From CAZXVW01 sp964644025 (lineage in GTDB: Bacteria > Acidobacteriota > Terriglobia > Bryobacterales > Bryobacteraceae): DNA of 24,317 bases. The position numbers and the translations under genes were made by a program. Of this stretch, positions 14,059-20,585 are shown one piece after another; position 1 is the first letter of the stretch; every line of letters begins with the position of its first letter. A model generated the notes under the pieces. That model made no database searches and was not told the DNA's origin. It was given only the letters and a program-made list of their open reading frames with translations. The DNA is taken from contig CAZXVW010000047.1 in NCBI GenBank assembly GCA_964644025.1, positions 1 through 24,317 of the forward strand, read 5' to 3'.

Positions 14059-14475
14059 ATGAGTGAATTGAGCCGCATCGGCGTGGCCATCGATTCCGAC
14101 CTGCTGGCGAGGTTCGATAAGCTGATCCGGCGGCGGGGATATGCCAATCGCTCGGAAGCTTTCCGCGATCTGATCCGCGACGAGCTGGTCGAGAAGGCCT
14201 GGGAGTCGCCGAACCGCCAGGTGGTGGGCACGGTGACGCTGGTTTATGACCACCACGTCCGCCTGCTGAATGAAAAGCTCACCGATCTGCAGCATGACCA
14301 TCATCAGCAGATCCTGTCGACGCTGCACGTGCACCTGGACCGCGACCATTGCCTGGAGGTGCTGGTGGTTCGGGGGAAGGCGGGCGTCGTCAAGAAGATC
14401 GCCGAGACGATTATCAGCACCAAGGGCGTCAAGCACGGCCGGCTGACGATTACTTCGACGGGAGCCGGACTGTGA
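14059..14475 (+). CDS. nikR: Nickel-responsive transcriptional regulator NikR
   Basis: NikR represses nickel uptake genes when nickel is sufficient. The 138-residue protein has an N-terminal ribbon-helix-helix (SRIGVAIDSDLLARFDKLI, with RGYANRSEAFRDLIRD at 26-41) and a C-terminal ACT-like nickel-sensing domain. Aligned to E. coli NikR, all four nickel ligands are present: His79 (for H76), His90 and His92 in TLHVH (for H87, H89) and Cys98 in DHCLE (for C95). KGVKHGRL near the end is also typical. ATG 14059 gives the standard N-terminus; no strong ribosome site precedes it. It is divergent from cbiMQO, the expected target, with an operator-like repeat between. The downstream acpS overlaps its stop by four bases. 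Confidence 0.96.
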   Translation: MSELSRIGVAIDSDLLARFDKLIRRRGYANRSEAFRDLIRDELVEKAWESPNRQVVGTVTLVYDHHVRLLNEKLTDLQHDHHQQILSTLHVHLDRDHCLEVLVVRGKAGVVKKIAETIISTKGVKHGRLTITSTGAGL

Positions 14476-14849
14476 TCGTCGGCACGGGGGTGGACCTGGC
14501 CGAGGTGGAGCGGATCAGCCGGACGATCGAGCGTTTCGGCCGGCGTTTTCTGGAACGGGTTTTTACCCCGCGGGAAATCGCTTACGCGGAAAGGAAGGCC
14601 AACCGCGCCGAGCGTTACGCCGCCCGGTTCGCGGCCAAGGAGGCCGGTATGAAGGCGATCGGCACGGGCTGGCGCCGGGGGGTGCGCTGGCGCGACTTCG
14701 AGGTGGCCAACCTGTCCACCGGCAAGCCCACCTTGCTGCTGCACGGCAAGGCGGCGGAGTTCGCCAGCGAGCTTGGCGTGCGCTCGGTCGCGTTGTCACT
14801 GACCCATACGAGGACGATGGCCCTCGCCCATGTGATCCTGGAAGCCTGA
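14472..14849 (+). CDS. acpS: Holo-[acyl-carrier-protein] synthase
   Basis: AcpS transfers 4'-phosphopantetheine from CoA to the serine of apo-acyl carrier protein, switching on fatty acid synthesis. The 125-residue product has the family length and motifs: VGTGVDLAEVERI (3-15) with metal ligand Asp8, VFTPREIAYAE (30-40), and ARFAAKEAGMKAIGTG (51-66) with Glu57, plus SLTHTRTMALAHVI near the end. The start is GTG 14472, sharing GTGA with the nikR stop. No upstream ATG preserves the usual N-terminus: the nearest in-frame GTG/ATG adds some 40 unrelated residues translated out of frame from nikR. The coupling with nikR looks like packing rather than function. Confidence 0.95.
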   Translation: MIVGTGVDLAEVERISRTIERFGRRFLERVFTPREIAYAERKANRAERYAARFAAKEAGMKAIGTGWRRGVRWRDFEVANLSTGKPTLLLHGKAAEFASELGVRSVALSLTHTRTMALAHVILEA

Positions 14850-14850
14850 C

Positions 14851-14864
14851 GCCGCCCCGGCGGC
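14851..14864. terminator. GC-rich hairpin between convergent acpS and the phosphotransferase gene
   Basis: GCCGCC (14851-14856) and GGCGGC (14859-14864) can pair just after the acpS stop, in the 49-bp gap between two convergent genes. No T-run follows on either strand, so it is at best a weak or Rho-assisted terminator. Confidence 0.25.
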
Positions 14865-14898
14865 CGGGCAGCGGTGAGCCGGACCGGAGCGGGTGGAG

Positions 14899-15567
14899 TT
14901 ATGCGGTGTGGGGCTCCCGCCGCGGGATCTCAGGTTGCTGAGACGGCTCGGGGGCGTGCGCCGGGACCGGCGCGGCGGCTTGCTCCAGCCGGCGGGTTTC
15001 TTTCCACGTATAGATAATGCGATGGATAACGGTCAGGTTGCCCAGCACGGCGATGACCCAGAGCACAGCGGCCATTCGATCGAATAGCGCTCCAATGATC
15101 AGCAGCACGATGCGCTCGGGCCGCTCCATGAAGCCGACCTTGCAATTCGGGATGACGTTCTCCGCCCGGGCGCGGGTGTAACTCACCAGGACCGTGGCCA
15201 CCATCACCACTGCCGTCAAGACGATATAGAAGAACCGGTTGATGGAAGCGTAGTAGACGAGCAGGCCGATCAGCAAAAGCAGATCCGAATAGCGGTCCAG
15301 AACGGAGTCGAAAAAGCCGCCGAAACGAGTGACCCGCCCGGTTGTCCGGGCCACCCGGCCGTCCACCATGTCGAAGACGGCCGCGCCCATGATGACGAAC
15401 CCGGCCGTCCGGAACAGGCCCGCGGCCAAAACGGCGGCCGCGACGACGTTGACCAGCAGGCCGATGAAGGTCAGCGTGTTCGGGCGAACGCCGGCGGCGA
15501 TCAGTCCGCGAACGATCAGCACGACAACCTTGTCGCAGGCTGAGCCGATCGCGCGTGTAAAACTCAT
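14899..15567 (-). CDS. CDP-alcohol phosphatidyltransferase, phosphatidylinositol-phosphate synthase-like
   Basis: A 222-residue integral membrane enzyme that makes a phospholipid by swapping CMP of CDP-diacylglycerol for an alcohol. The diagnostic motif is complete at 66-91: D66-x2-D69-G-x2-A-R, then G83-x3-D87-x3-D91, the two-metal site. Hydrophobic helices lie at about 13-28, 30-50, 55-66, 95-110, 113-130, 152-163 and 166-180. SYTRARAE (129-136) followed by KVGFMERPERIV (143-154) resembles mycobacterial phosphatidylinositol-phosphate synthase (SYIKARAE, FIERPERL) more than PgsA glycerol-phosphate enzymes. Inositol-1-phosphate is thus the favoured acceptor, an inference. A hydrophilic, Pro-rich tail (195-222) is likely disordered. 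AAGGATG lies about seven bases before ATG 15567. It is downstream of greA across 98 bp. Confidence 0.85.
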   Translation of the reverse strand: MSFTRAIGSACDKVVVLIVRGLIAAGVRPNTLTFIGLLVNVVAAAVLAAGLFRTAGFVIMGAAVFDMVDGRVARTTGRVTRFGGFFDSVLDRYSDLLLLIGLLVYYASINRFFYIVLTAVVMVATVLVSYTRARAENVIPNCKVGFMERPERIVLLIIGALFDRMAAVLWVIAVLGNLTVIHRIIYTWKETRRLEQAAAPVPAHAPEPSQQPEIPRREPHTA

Positions 15568-15612
15568 CCGTTCATCCTTGATCTGCGGTTACGGTCATTT
15601 CGAAGAGTAACA

Positions 15613-15625
15613 TGGCGCGGCGCCA
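15613..15625. repeat. 13-bp palindrome between greA and the phosphotransferase gene
   Basis: TGGCGC and GCGCCA flank a single central G. It lies in the 98-bp gap downstream of greA. The arms share TGGCGC with the palindrome at 5829-5850. No T-run is present, so a terminator role is doubtful, and chance is possible in such GC-rich sequence. Confidence 0.35.
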
Positions 15626-15665
15626 CCCCTAAGCTTTTGCCCGGAGTGGATTCAACCTCTTGAAA

Positions 15666-16133
15666 TTAGTCCGCGTCGTGTATCGTCGTCAACTCAATGA
15701 TCTCCAGCTCCCGAATTCCGCCGGGGCTGTGGACCCGAGCCGTGTCGCCGACCTCCTTGCCCAGCAAGGCCCTGCCGATGGGGGACGTGGTCGAGATCAG
15801 GCCGCTGGAGACGTCGGCTTCCTCGCTGGTCACCAGCTTATAGGTGTGTTGCTCCTCCTTGTCCACGTCGAAGACGATCACCCGGGAGCCGAGCCCGACA
15901 CGGTCCCGGGGAATCTTGGACACGTCGATGAGGGACAGCTCCCGGAGCCGGCTCTGTAACTGCGACAGCCGCGCCTCGACGAGCCGCTGGCGTTCCTTGG
16001 CGGCGTGATACTCGGCGTTCTCGCTCAAGTCGCCGTGCGCGCGCGCCCTGCGAATCTCTTTCGGCAATTCGTTCCGCAGTTCGTGCTCCAGGACCGCAAT
16101 CTCATCCTGGAGCTTTTTCTTCAGATCTTGCAT
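15666..16133 (-). CDS. greA: Transcription elongation factor GreA/GreB family
   Basis: GreA enters the secondary channel of stalled RNA polymerase and stimulates cleavage of backtracked RNA. The 155-residue protein has the two-domain plan: an N-terminal coiled-coil hairpin (1-75) with the signature ELPKEIRRARAHGDLSENAEYHAAKERQ region, where Asp35 and Glu38 are the acidic tip residues that position the metal, and a C-terminal FKBP-like domain with ISTTSPIGRALLGKEVGDTA and REYEI-like RELEIIEL. Length and tip residues fit GreA. Translation starts at ATG 16133; a TAGGAGA lies about 15 bases upstream, farther than usual. A promoter with a perfect TATAAT lies 30-35 bases upstream. Confidence 0.93.
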   Translation of the reverse strand: MQDLKKKLQDEIAVLEHELRNELPKEIRRARAHGDLSENAEYHAAKERQRLVEARLSQLQSRLRELSLIDVSKIPRDRVGLGSRVIVFDVDKEEQHTYKLVTSEEADVSSGLISTTSPIGRALLGKEVGDTARVHSPGGIRELEIIELTTIHDAD

Positions 16134-16162
16134 TCGGCGGTAAGGACGTCTCCTAGACGCTC

Positions 16163-16189
16163 ATTATAGAGGATTGGGCCTCTCGTCAG
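16163..16189 (-). promoter_or_regulatory. Sigma-70-type promoter for greA
   Basis: On the minus strand, a perfect TATAAT (-10, 16168-16163) is preceded after 15 bases by CTGACG (-35, 16189-16184; four of six consensus bases). The spacer is slightly short. The predicted RNA start near 16156 would give a leader of about 23 bases before the greA ATG. Confidence 0.6.
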
Positions 16190-16211
16190 CCGCCGTCGCC
16201 TCCGCGGCGAA

Positions 16212-19200
16212 TCAGCCAACGTACAGCAAACCGGCCTTCGAAGAGACGCCGCCGATGGTGATGACGACTTCATAAAGGCCTGGGTCCAGCCCTTGCGGGA
16301 CCACGACGTTGACTTGGTAAAGGCCTACGAAATAGGGCGCCAGTCCGCTGAACTGCACCTCGGCCTGCTGGCCGCCGATCGTCACGGCCGGTTGCTGCAG
16401 CGTCTGCGCCAGCGGATCCCGGGGCGTGATTTCGCCGCTGGGCGGCGGGTTGTCCACCGGGCCCAGGCCATTGGCGTATAAGGAGACGTACTCTCCTCGA
16501 AGGGCTGGGTTCGCGGAGCTGATCTCCTGGCCGGTCACCGCGTTGCGGGCGGCGATGACCACGCGGCCGCTGCCGCCGATGTCCTGCTTTTCGAAGAACG
16601 CCGGGGAATAATCGTTGAGGGCCACCGAATACAGGCTGCTTTCGGTGACCGGACCGATGCTCACCTTCATCCATGCCGTGGTCCTTCCTTGCAACTCCCA
16701 GGGGATCTGGACGTTGATCTGGCCGGGGCTGACGAAATGGAGATGGCCGGGTTCACTGATGCCTTGTTCCGGGATATCGAAACTAACGCTTACCCCGGCG
16801 AGTGAGAGCGGCAAGTAAGGGGTGGAAAACACGCGCAGCGCCTCACTCAGGCTAGTACCGTAGATCGAAATATAGGAGCCGGGAGCCAGGCCGCGCCCAA
16901 GCTCACCGCTAGCGGCGTTCACGACCCCTCCCTCGTTGATTGCGGGCCGCAGCCGCGCGCGGCCGGGGAAGTGGACGGTCAAGTCGGGCGCCTGCTGAAA
17001 AGATGCCGTGAACTCCTGCTCCCCAGGGTTCGGACCAAGGAAGACACGGGCGCCACCGATGCCGAGCTGGTCGGTGGGATCCCAAGCCACGTCGACCTGG
17101 CCGCGGGGCTCGATCTGGGCCGAGAGGCTGGGAACCGGGACGCCATAACGGTCCACGACCTTGAACAGGAGGTCGCCGGGCACCGTCTCATTCACGTTGC
17201 CCACGAAGTCAAAGCCGCTCAGCGGCAGCGCGTTGAACGGCACGCCGTCGCCGCGGAGGTAGAGATAGGGCACCCGCAAGGGGGTGGGTCCGCCAGTGAC
17301 TACCACGAAGCCCTCGTAGGAACCCGGGTCCGGCAACTGCGTCACGGTAACGGGGATGGGGCCGGACGATTGTCCCGGATCAAGCGACAGGGCCGTGGTT
17401 CCCAGTGCCAGATTCGGATCGGGTGGCTCTATGGAAAGCCCGAGGTCCACCCGGCTGTTGCCGGTGTTGGTCAGCACCAGACCGATGGCCGGCAGGGTCC
17501 CCGGCCCCACGATCCCGAAAGAGAGCGTGGCCGGCTGCGCGGTCACCGTGGCCTTGATGGCGCCGGCCACATTCAACTTGCCCGCCCCGACGGCCGTCAC
17601 ACTGGCGGGAATGGACGCGCCGTTCTCATCGAAGTCCGTCAAGCCGCCGGTGGCCGTGTTCACCAGGGCGGATTTCACCTGGGCCGGGGAAAAGCCGGGG
17701 TTGAGCTGCTTGACCAGGGCGGCGGCGCCGGCCACCATTGGGGCGGCGAAGCTGGTTCCCTGGGCGTTGGTGTAGCGGTCCGGGTTCCACATGTCGCCGT
17801 TGGGGTCGTAGTTCTGGGTGGCCATGTAGAGATCGGTGCCGACGGCTACCAGCTCGGGTTTGATGGCGCTGTCGCCGATGTTGGGGCCGCGGGAAGAGAA
17901 GTAAGCCACGGTGTCGAACTGGGCGTCCAGGGGTTCCAGTTTCGGGTCCAGGATAACCGTCGGGTCGGGATTCGATTGAACGAAGGCCCGGAGCGCGGCC
18001 CCGTCGGTGGCGCCGATCATGACCGCCGGGATACCGGTTTCGATCATCCCCGTCATCGGGAAGATGAAATCCGACCCTTCGCTTTGCATGATGATGGCGC
18101 CCACTGCGCCGGCCTGCTGCGCGTAGTTCACCTTGGTGGCGAAGGCGCAATCGCCGCGCTCGATCAGCGCGATGGCGCCGGTCAGCGTGCCGGCGCCCAG
18201 CGCCCGGCAGGCCTTTCCGTCCGGCTCCTGCGCCGCCACGTCACGCAGCGGCGCGGTTAACTCGGAGGCCGGTTTCGGGCCGTCCCCGAAAAGCGCGGGG
18301 ATCCAATTCAAGCCGGAGCCGCCGCCCGGCACCTGGACCGAGGAGAAGAAGATGTGCGAATTCGTGGTGGCCCCGACGGTGATCGCTGCGGGCGCGGTCC
18401 CCGGGGTGTAGATCGAATTCAGAGCGGGGAACTTCACTCCCAGGTCTCCATCGTTGCCGGCCGAGACGACCACGGTGAGCCCGGCGGCCGCCGCGTTCTG
18501 CACGGCTTCGACGCGTGCGTCACAGGCCTCGGCCCCGGGAAGGTTGCAGGTTTCGCCCTTGTCGCTCGGCCCCCACAGCGCCGGCAAGCCCGCCGGGAGC
18601 AGAGCGATATCCATCTGATCCGCCGCGGCGTCCTCGAGAGCCTGGATGATCACATCATCGAAGGTGACATCATTGACGCCCGGGGAGCCGAAAATCTTGT
18701 AGTTGCCCAGGAATGCCTTCGGCGCCACGCCGGAAACCGTGCCTGAGGGTCCGGTGGTAGCCACGCCGGCGGCCACCATGGCGGTGGCGGTGCCGTGACC
18801 GACCCGGTCGCGGGGGCTGAGGTCGTCGGGCCGGGAGAAGGCCGGCTGGTCCGGCAGCACCAGGGATCTGACGTAACTCCGGGCCACAATGACTTTGTTA
18901 TTCGTGTAGGCGCAATCGTCGCCAGCGCACTTCGGATAACCCTCGGGCGGGTTCAGAGAGGCGTCCTGGAAGGCGGGGTGCGTCTGGTCGATTCCCGTGT
19001 CCAGGATGGCGATCTTGACGCCCGCGCCGGCATTGTCCGGCCCGCCGACCTGGTTCCAGGCCTCCCGGGCGCGCACCAGGTCGAGCGCCCGGTCCATTTG
19101 GCGCTTCCAGGGGCGCATCTTCTCGACCCGCACCACCCCCGGGAGGCTGGCCAGCGCGGCCGCCTGTTCCCCGGGGGCGAAGACGTAGACGGCGTTGAGA

Positions 19201-19445
19201 AGCAGTTGGGTGGAGCCGGTGACGGCGATGTTCCTGGCGGCCAGCGCTTTCCGCAAATTGGACTGGGCCGCTTCGACTTTGAGCATGCGGTCCCCGGCCG
19301 CCAGCCGGCGGCCGTCCTTTTGAGCCTGGGCCATTTGTCTGGCGAGCGGGGGATCTTCCAGGATCAGAGCGTAGCGATCAAAGCGTCCCTGGGCCGACGC
19401 CATTTGGCCGATGAGCACGGCCAGCAGCAATAGCAAGCGCGACAT
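16212..19445 (-). CDS. Secreted subtilisin-like serine protease with PA insert and TIGR03437-type C-terminal domain
   Basis: A 1077-residue secreted S8 protease. The signal peptide MSRLLLLLAVLIGQMASAQ is followed by an I9-like propeptide (about 21-110). The catalytic triad is complete: Asp149 (ILDTGID), His217 (VGHGTA) and Ser565 (GTSFAAPMVAG), with oxyanion Asn331 (SAGNDG). A protease-associated (PA) domain is inserted at about 385-500 (LIERGDCAFATKVNYAQQAGAVGAI region). Beta-rich, Ig-like regions run from about 635 to 830 (LSFGIVGPG, VLTNTGNS). Residues about 836-1077 match the TIGR03437 domain known mainly from Solibacter relatives, with VNAASG, GSYISIYGTSL, LPLSLAGVSV, PGQINVQIPWELQG, YANGLGPVDNPPPSG and GLYQVNVVVP. 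ATG 19445 is chosen for the signal peptide and an AAAGGAA site; the frame is open upstream to 19481. It probably degrades external protein; the role of the C-terminal domain is unknown. Confidence 0.92.
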   Translation of the reverse strand: MSRLLLLLAVLIGQMASAQGRFDRYALILEDPPLARQMAQAQKDGRRLAAGDRMLKVEAAQSNLRKALAARNIAVTGSTQLLLNAVYVFAPGEQAAALASLPGVVRVEKMRPWKRQMDRALDLVRAREAWNQVGGPDNAGAGVKIAILDTGIDQTHPAFQDASLNPPEGYPKCAGDDCAYTNNKVIVARSYVRSLVLPDQPAFSRPDDLSPRDRVGHGTATAMVAAGVATTGPSGTVSGVAPKAFLGNYKIFGSPGVNDVTFDDVIIQALEDAAADQMDIALLPAGLPALWGPSDKGETCNLPGAEACDARVEAVQNAAAAGLTVVVSAGNDGDLGVKFPALNSIYTPGTAPAAITVGATTNSHIFFSSVQVPGGGSGLNWIPALFGDGPKPASELTAPLRDVAAQEPDGKACRALGAGTLTGAIALIERGDCAFATKVNYAQQAGAVGAIIMQSEGSDFIFPMTGMIETGIPAVMIGATDGAALRAFVQSNPDPTVILDPKLEPLDAQFDTVAYFSSRGPNIGDSAIKPELVAVGTDLYMATQNYDPNGDMWNPDRYTNAQGTSFAAPMVAGAAALVKQLNPGFSPAQVKSALVNTATGGLTDFDENGASIPASVTAVGAGKLNVAGAIKATVTAQPATLSFGIVGPGTLPAIGLVLTNTGNSRVDLGLSIEPPDPNLALGTTALSLDPGQSSGPIPVTVTQLPDPGSYEGFVVVTGGPTPLRVPYLYLRGDGVPFNALPLSGFDFVGNVNETVPGDLLFKVVDRYGVPVPSLSAQIEPRGQVDVAWDPTDQLGIGGARVFLGPNPGEQEFTASFQQAPDLTVHFPGRARLRPAINEGGVVNAASGELGRGLAPGSYISIYGTSLSEALRVFSTPYLPLSLAGVSVSFDIPEQGISEPGHLHFVSPGQINVQIPWELQGRTTAWMKVSIGPVTESSLYSVALNDYSPAFFEKQDIGGSGRVVIAARNAVTGQEISSANPALRGEYVSLYANGLGPVDNPPPSGEITPRDPLAQTLQQPAVTIGGQQAEVQFSGLAPYFVGLYQVNVVVPQGLDPGLYEVVITIGGVSSKAGLLYVG

Positions 19446-19573
19446 GAGCTTGTTCCTTTCGACGAGGACGACGCGGCCCACAGGGCAGCAGTTTCATGCG
19501 GTTACGGAGCAGGCCGCCTCGACACCGTGTAACGGGTTTGTTAATCTTGTACTATTAAGAGGCATTCTACCCC

Positions 19574-19819
19574 ATGGCCATAAAGCCGGCATTCGCTTCC
19601 AACGCCCAGATTGAACACCCCAAGTTTGGTCGCGGCACCCTGCTCTCCTGTGATGAGGAATATGTCGTAATCAACTTCGACGACCACGGTGAGAAGAAAT
19701 TCATTGCGTCCATCGTGATTCCGAATCTTAGAAAGATCGACCGGGAACCTCCGGCTCCCAGGCGCCCGGTGCGTGCTCGCCGCAGCCGGGCCAAGAGAAC
19801 GGCGAAGGCTGCCAAATAG
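19574..19819 (+). CDS. Small orphan UvrD/PcrA C-terminal (Tudor-like) domain protein with basic tail
   Basis: An 81-residue protein. Residues 12-54 (IEHPKFGRGTLLSCDEEYVV, then INFDDHGEKKFI and LRKI) closely resemble the C-terminal domain of UvrD/PcrA helicases (HPKFGEGTVL, V.FDG.GEK.L), a small Tudor-like fold that in PcrA/UvrD binds RNA polymerase. There is no helicase domain; instead a tail of about 25 residues (56-81) is rich in Arg, Lys, Pro and Ala, suggesting nucleic acid contact. A role in a transcription or repair complex is inference only. ATG 19574 is used, with AAGAGG about 12 bases upstream. It is divergent from the subtilase (128 bp, AT-rich near 19537-19560) and 94 bp before purQ. 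Confidence 0.75.
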   Translation: MAIKPAFASNAQIEHPKFGRGTLLSCDEEYVVINFDDHGEKKFIASIVIPNLRKIDREPPAPRRPVRARRSRAKRTAKAAK

Positions 19820-19891
19820 GCACCACGGCGAGCGGCAGTATAAGCGATGCATCCCCGGCGGCGCGGTGGCCCGGTGCGGATGAGGCGGTTT

Positions 19892-19900
19892 TGCTAGACT
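19892..19900 (+). promoter_or_regulatory. Possible extended -10 promoter for purQ
   Basis: TGC-TAGACT lies 14 bases before the purQ ATG (TAGACT matches four of six -10 bases, with an upstream TG). No -35 box is convincing. If used, the leader would be only about 8 bases, which agrees with the lack of a ribosome site (the sequence before the ATG is pyrimidine-rich). Confidence 0.3.
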
Positions 19901-19913
19901 GGTGTTTCCTCCC

Positions 19914-20585
19914 ATGAAATTCGGTGTGGTTGTATTCCCCGGCAGCAACTGCGATCATGACGCCTGGTACGCGGTGTCGGAAAATCTGGGGGAGAGCGCC
20001 GAGTTTATCTGGCACGAGGACAGCCACCTGGGCGATGTCGATGCCGTGATTCTTCCGGGTGGTTTTTCCTATGGGGATTACCTCCGGTGCGGAGCCATCG
20101 CGAAATTCTCTCCGGTGATGAACGCTGTCAAGGAGTATGCGGCGGCCGGCGGACTCGTGATCGGGATTTGCAACGGTTTCCAGATCCTGGTGGAATGCGG
20201 GTTACTGCCGGGCGCGCTGGTACGGAACCGGGGGCTGAAGTTCATCTGCCGCGAGTTGCCCATCCGCGTGGAAACCGCCGGCTCGCCGTTCACCAACGCC
20301 GCCCGCAAGGGGCAGATTTTGCGAATCCCCATCGCCCATGGGGAGGGCTGTTACGTGGCTGACGAGCGCACGCTGGATGAGCTGGAAGCCGAAGACCGGG
20401 TCGCTTTCCGCTACGAGGAGAACGTGAACGGTTCGCTGCGCTCGATCGCCGGGGTGCTGAGCCGGGAGCGGAATGTGCTGGGGATGATGCCCCATCCGGA
20501 GCGAGCCGCGGATCCGCTGATGGGTTCCACCGACGGACTCCTCATTTTCCAATCGATGATGAGGGCGCTGGCCATACCGACATGA
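19914..20585 (+). CDS. purQ: Phosphoribosylformylglycinamidine synthase, glutaminase subunit
   Basis: PurQ hydrolyses glutamine and passes ammonia to PurL, which converts formylglycinamide ribonucleotide (FGAR) to its amidine (FGAM) in purine synthesis. The 223-residue class I amidotransferase has FPGSNCDHD (8-16), LPGGFSYGDYLRCGAIA (47-63), the nucleophile Cys86 in GICNGFQ, AHGEG (141-145), and His194/Glu196 in MMPHPER. Length fits stand-alone PurQ. The ATG at 19914 matches the family start MKFGVVVFPG; a GTG at 19902 would add four residues. purL overlaps its stop as ATGA. The small partner PurS, normally encoded just upstream, is not present in the gap before it. Confidence 0.97.
   Translation: MKFGVVVFPGSNCDHDAWYAVSENLGESAEFIWHEDSHLGDVDAVILPGGFSYGDYLRCGAIAKFSPVMNAVKEYAAAGGLVIGICNGFQILVECGLLPGALVRNRGLKFICRELPIRVETAGSPFTNAARKGQILRIPIAHGEGCYVADERTLDELEAEDRVAFRYEENVNGSLRSIAGVLSRERNVLGMMPHPERAADPLMGSTDGLLIFQSMMRALAIPT

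Noticed and set aside
13171..14436. A 421-codon open frame on the minus strand spanning cbiM and nikR
   Set aside because: It runs out of frame through cbiM and antisense through nikR, both clearly conserved.
16971..18260. A 429-codon open frame on the plus strand inside the subtilase gene
   Set aside because: It is antisense to a gene with intact catalytic motifs; the translation is low-complexity Gly/Arg/Val/His text without family features.
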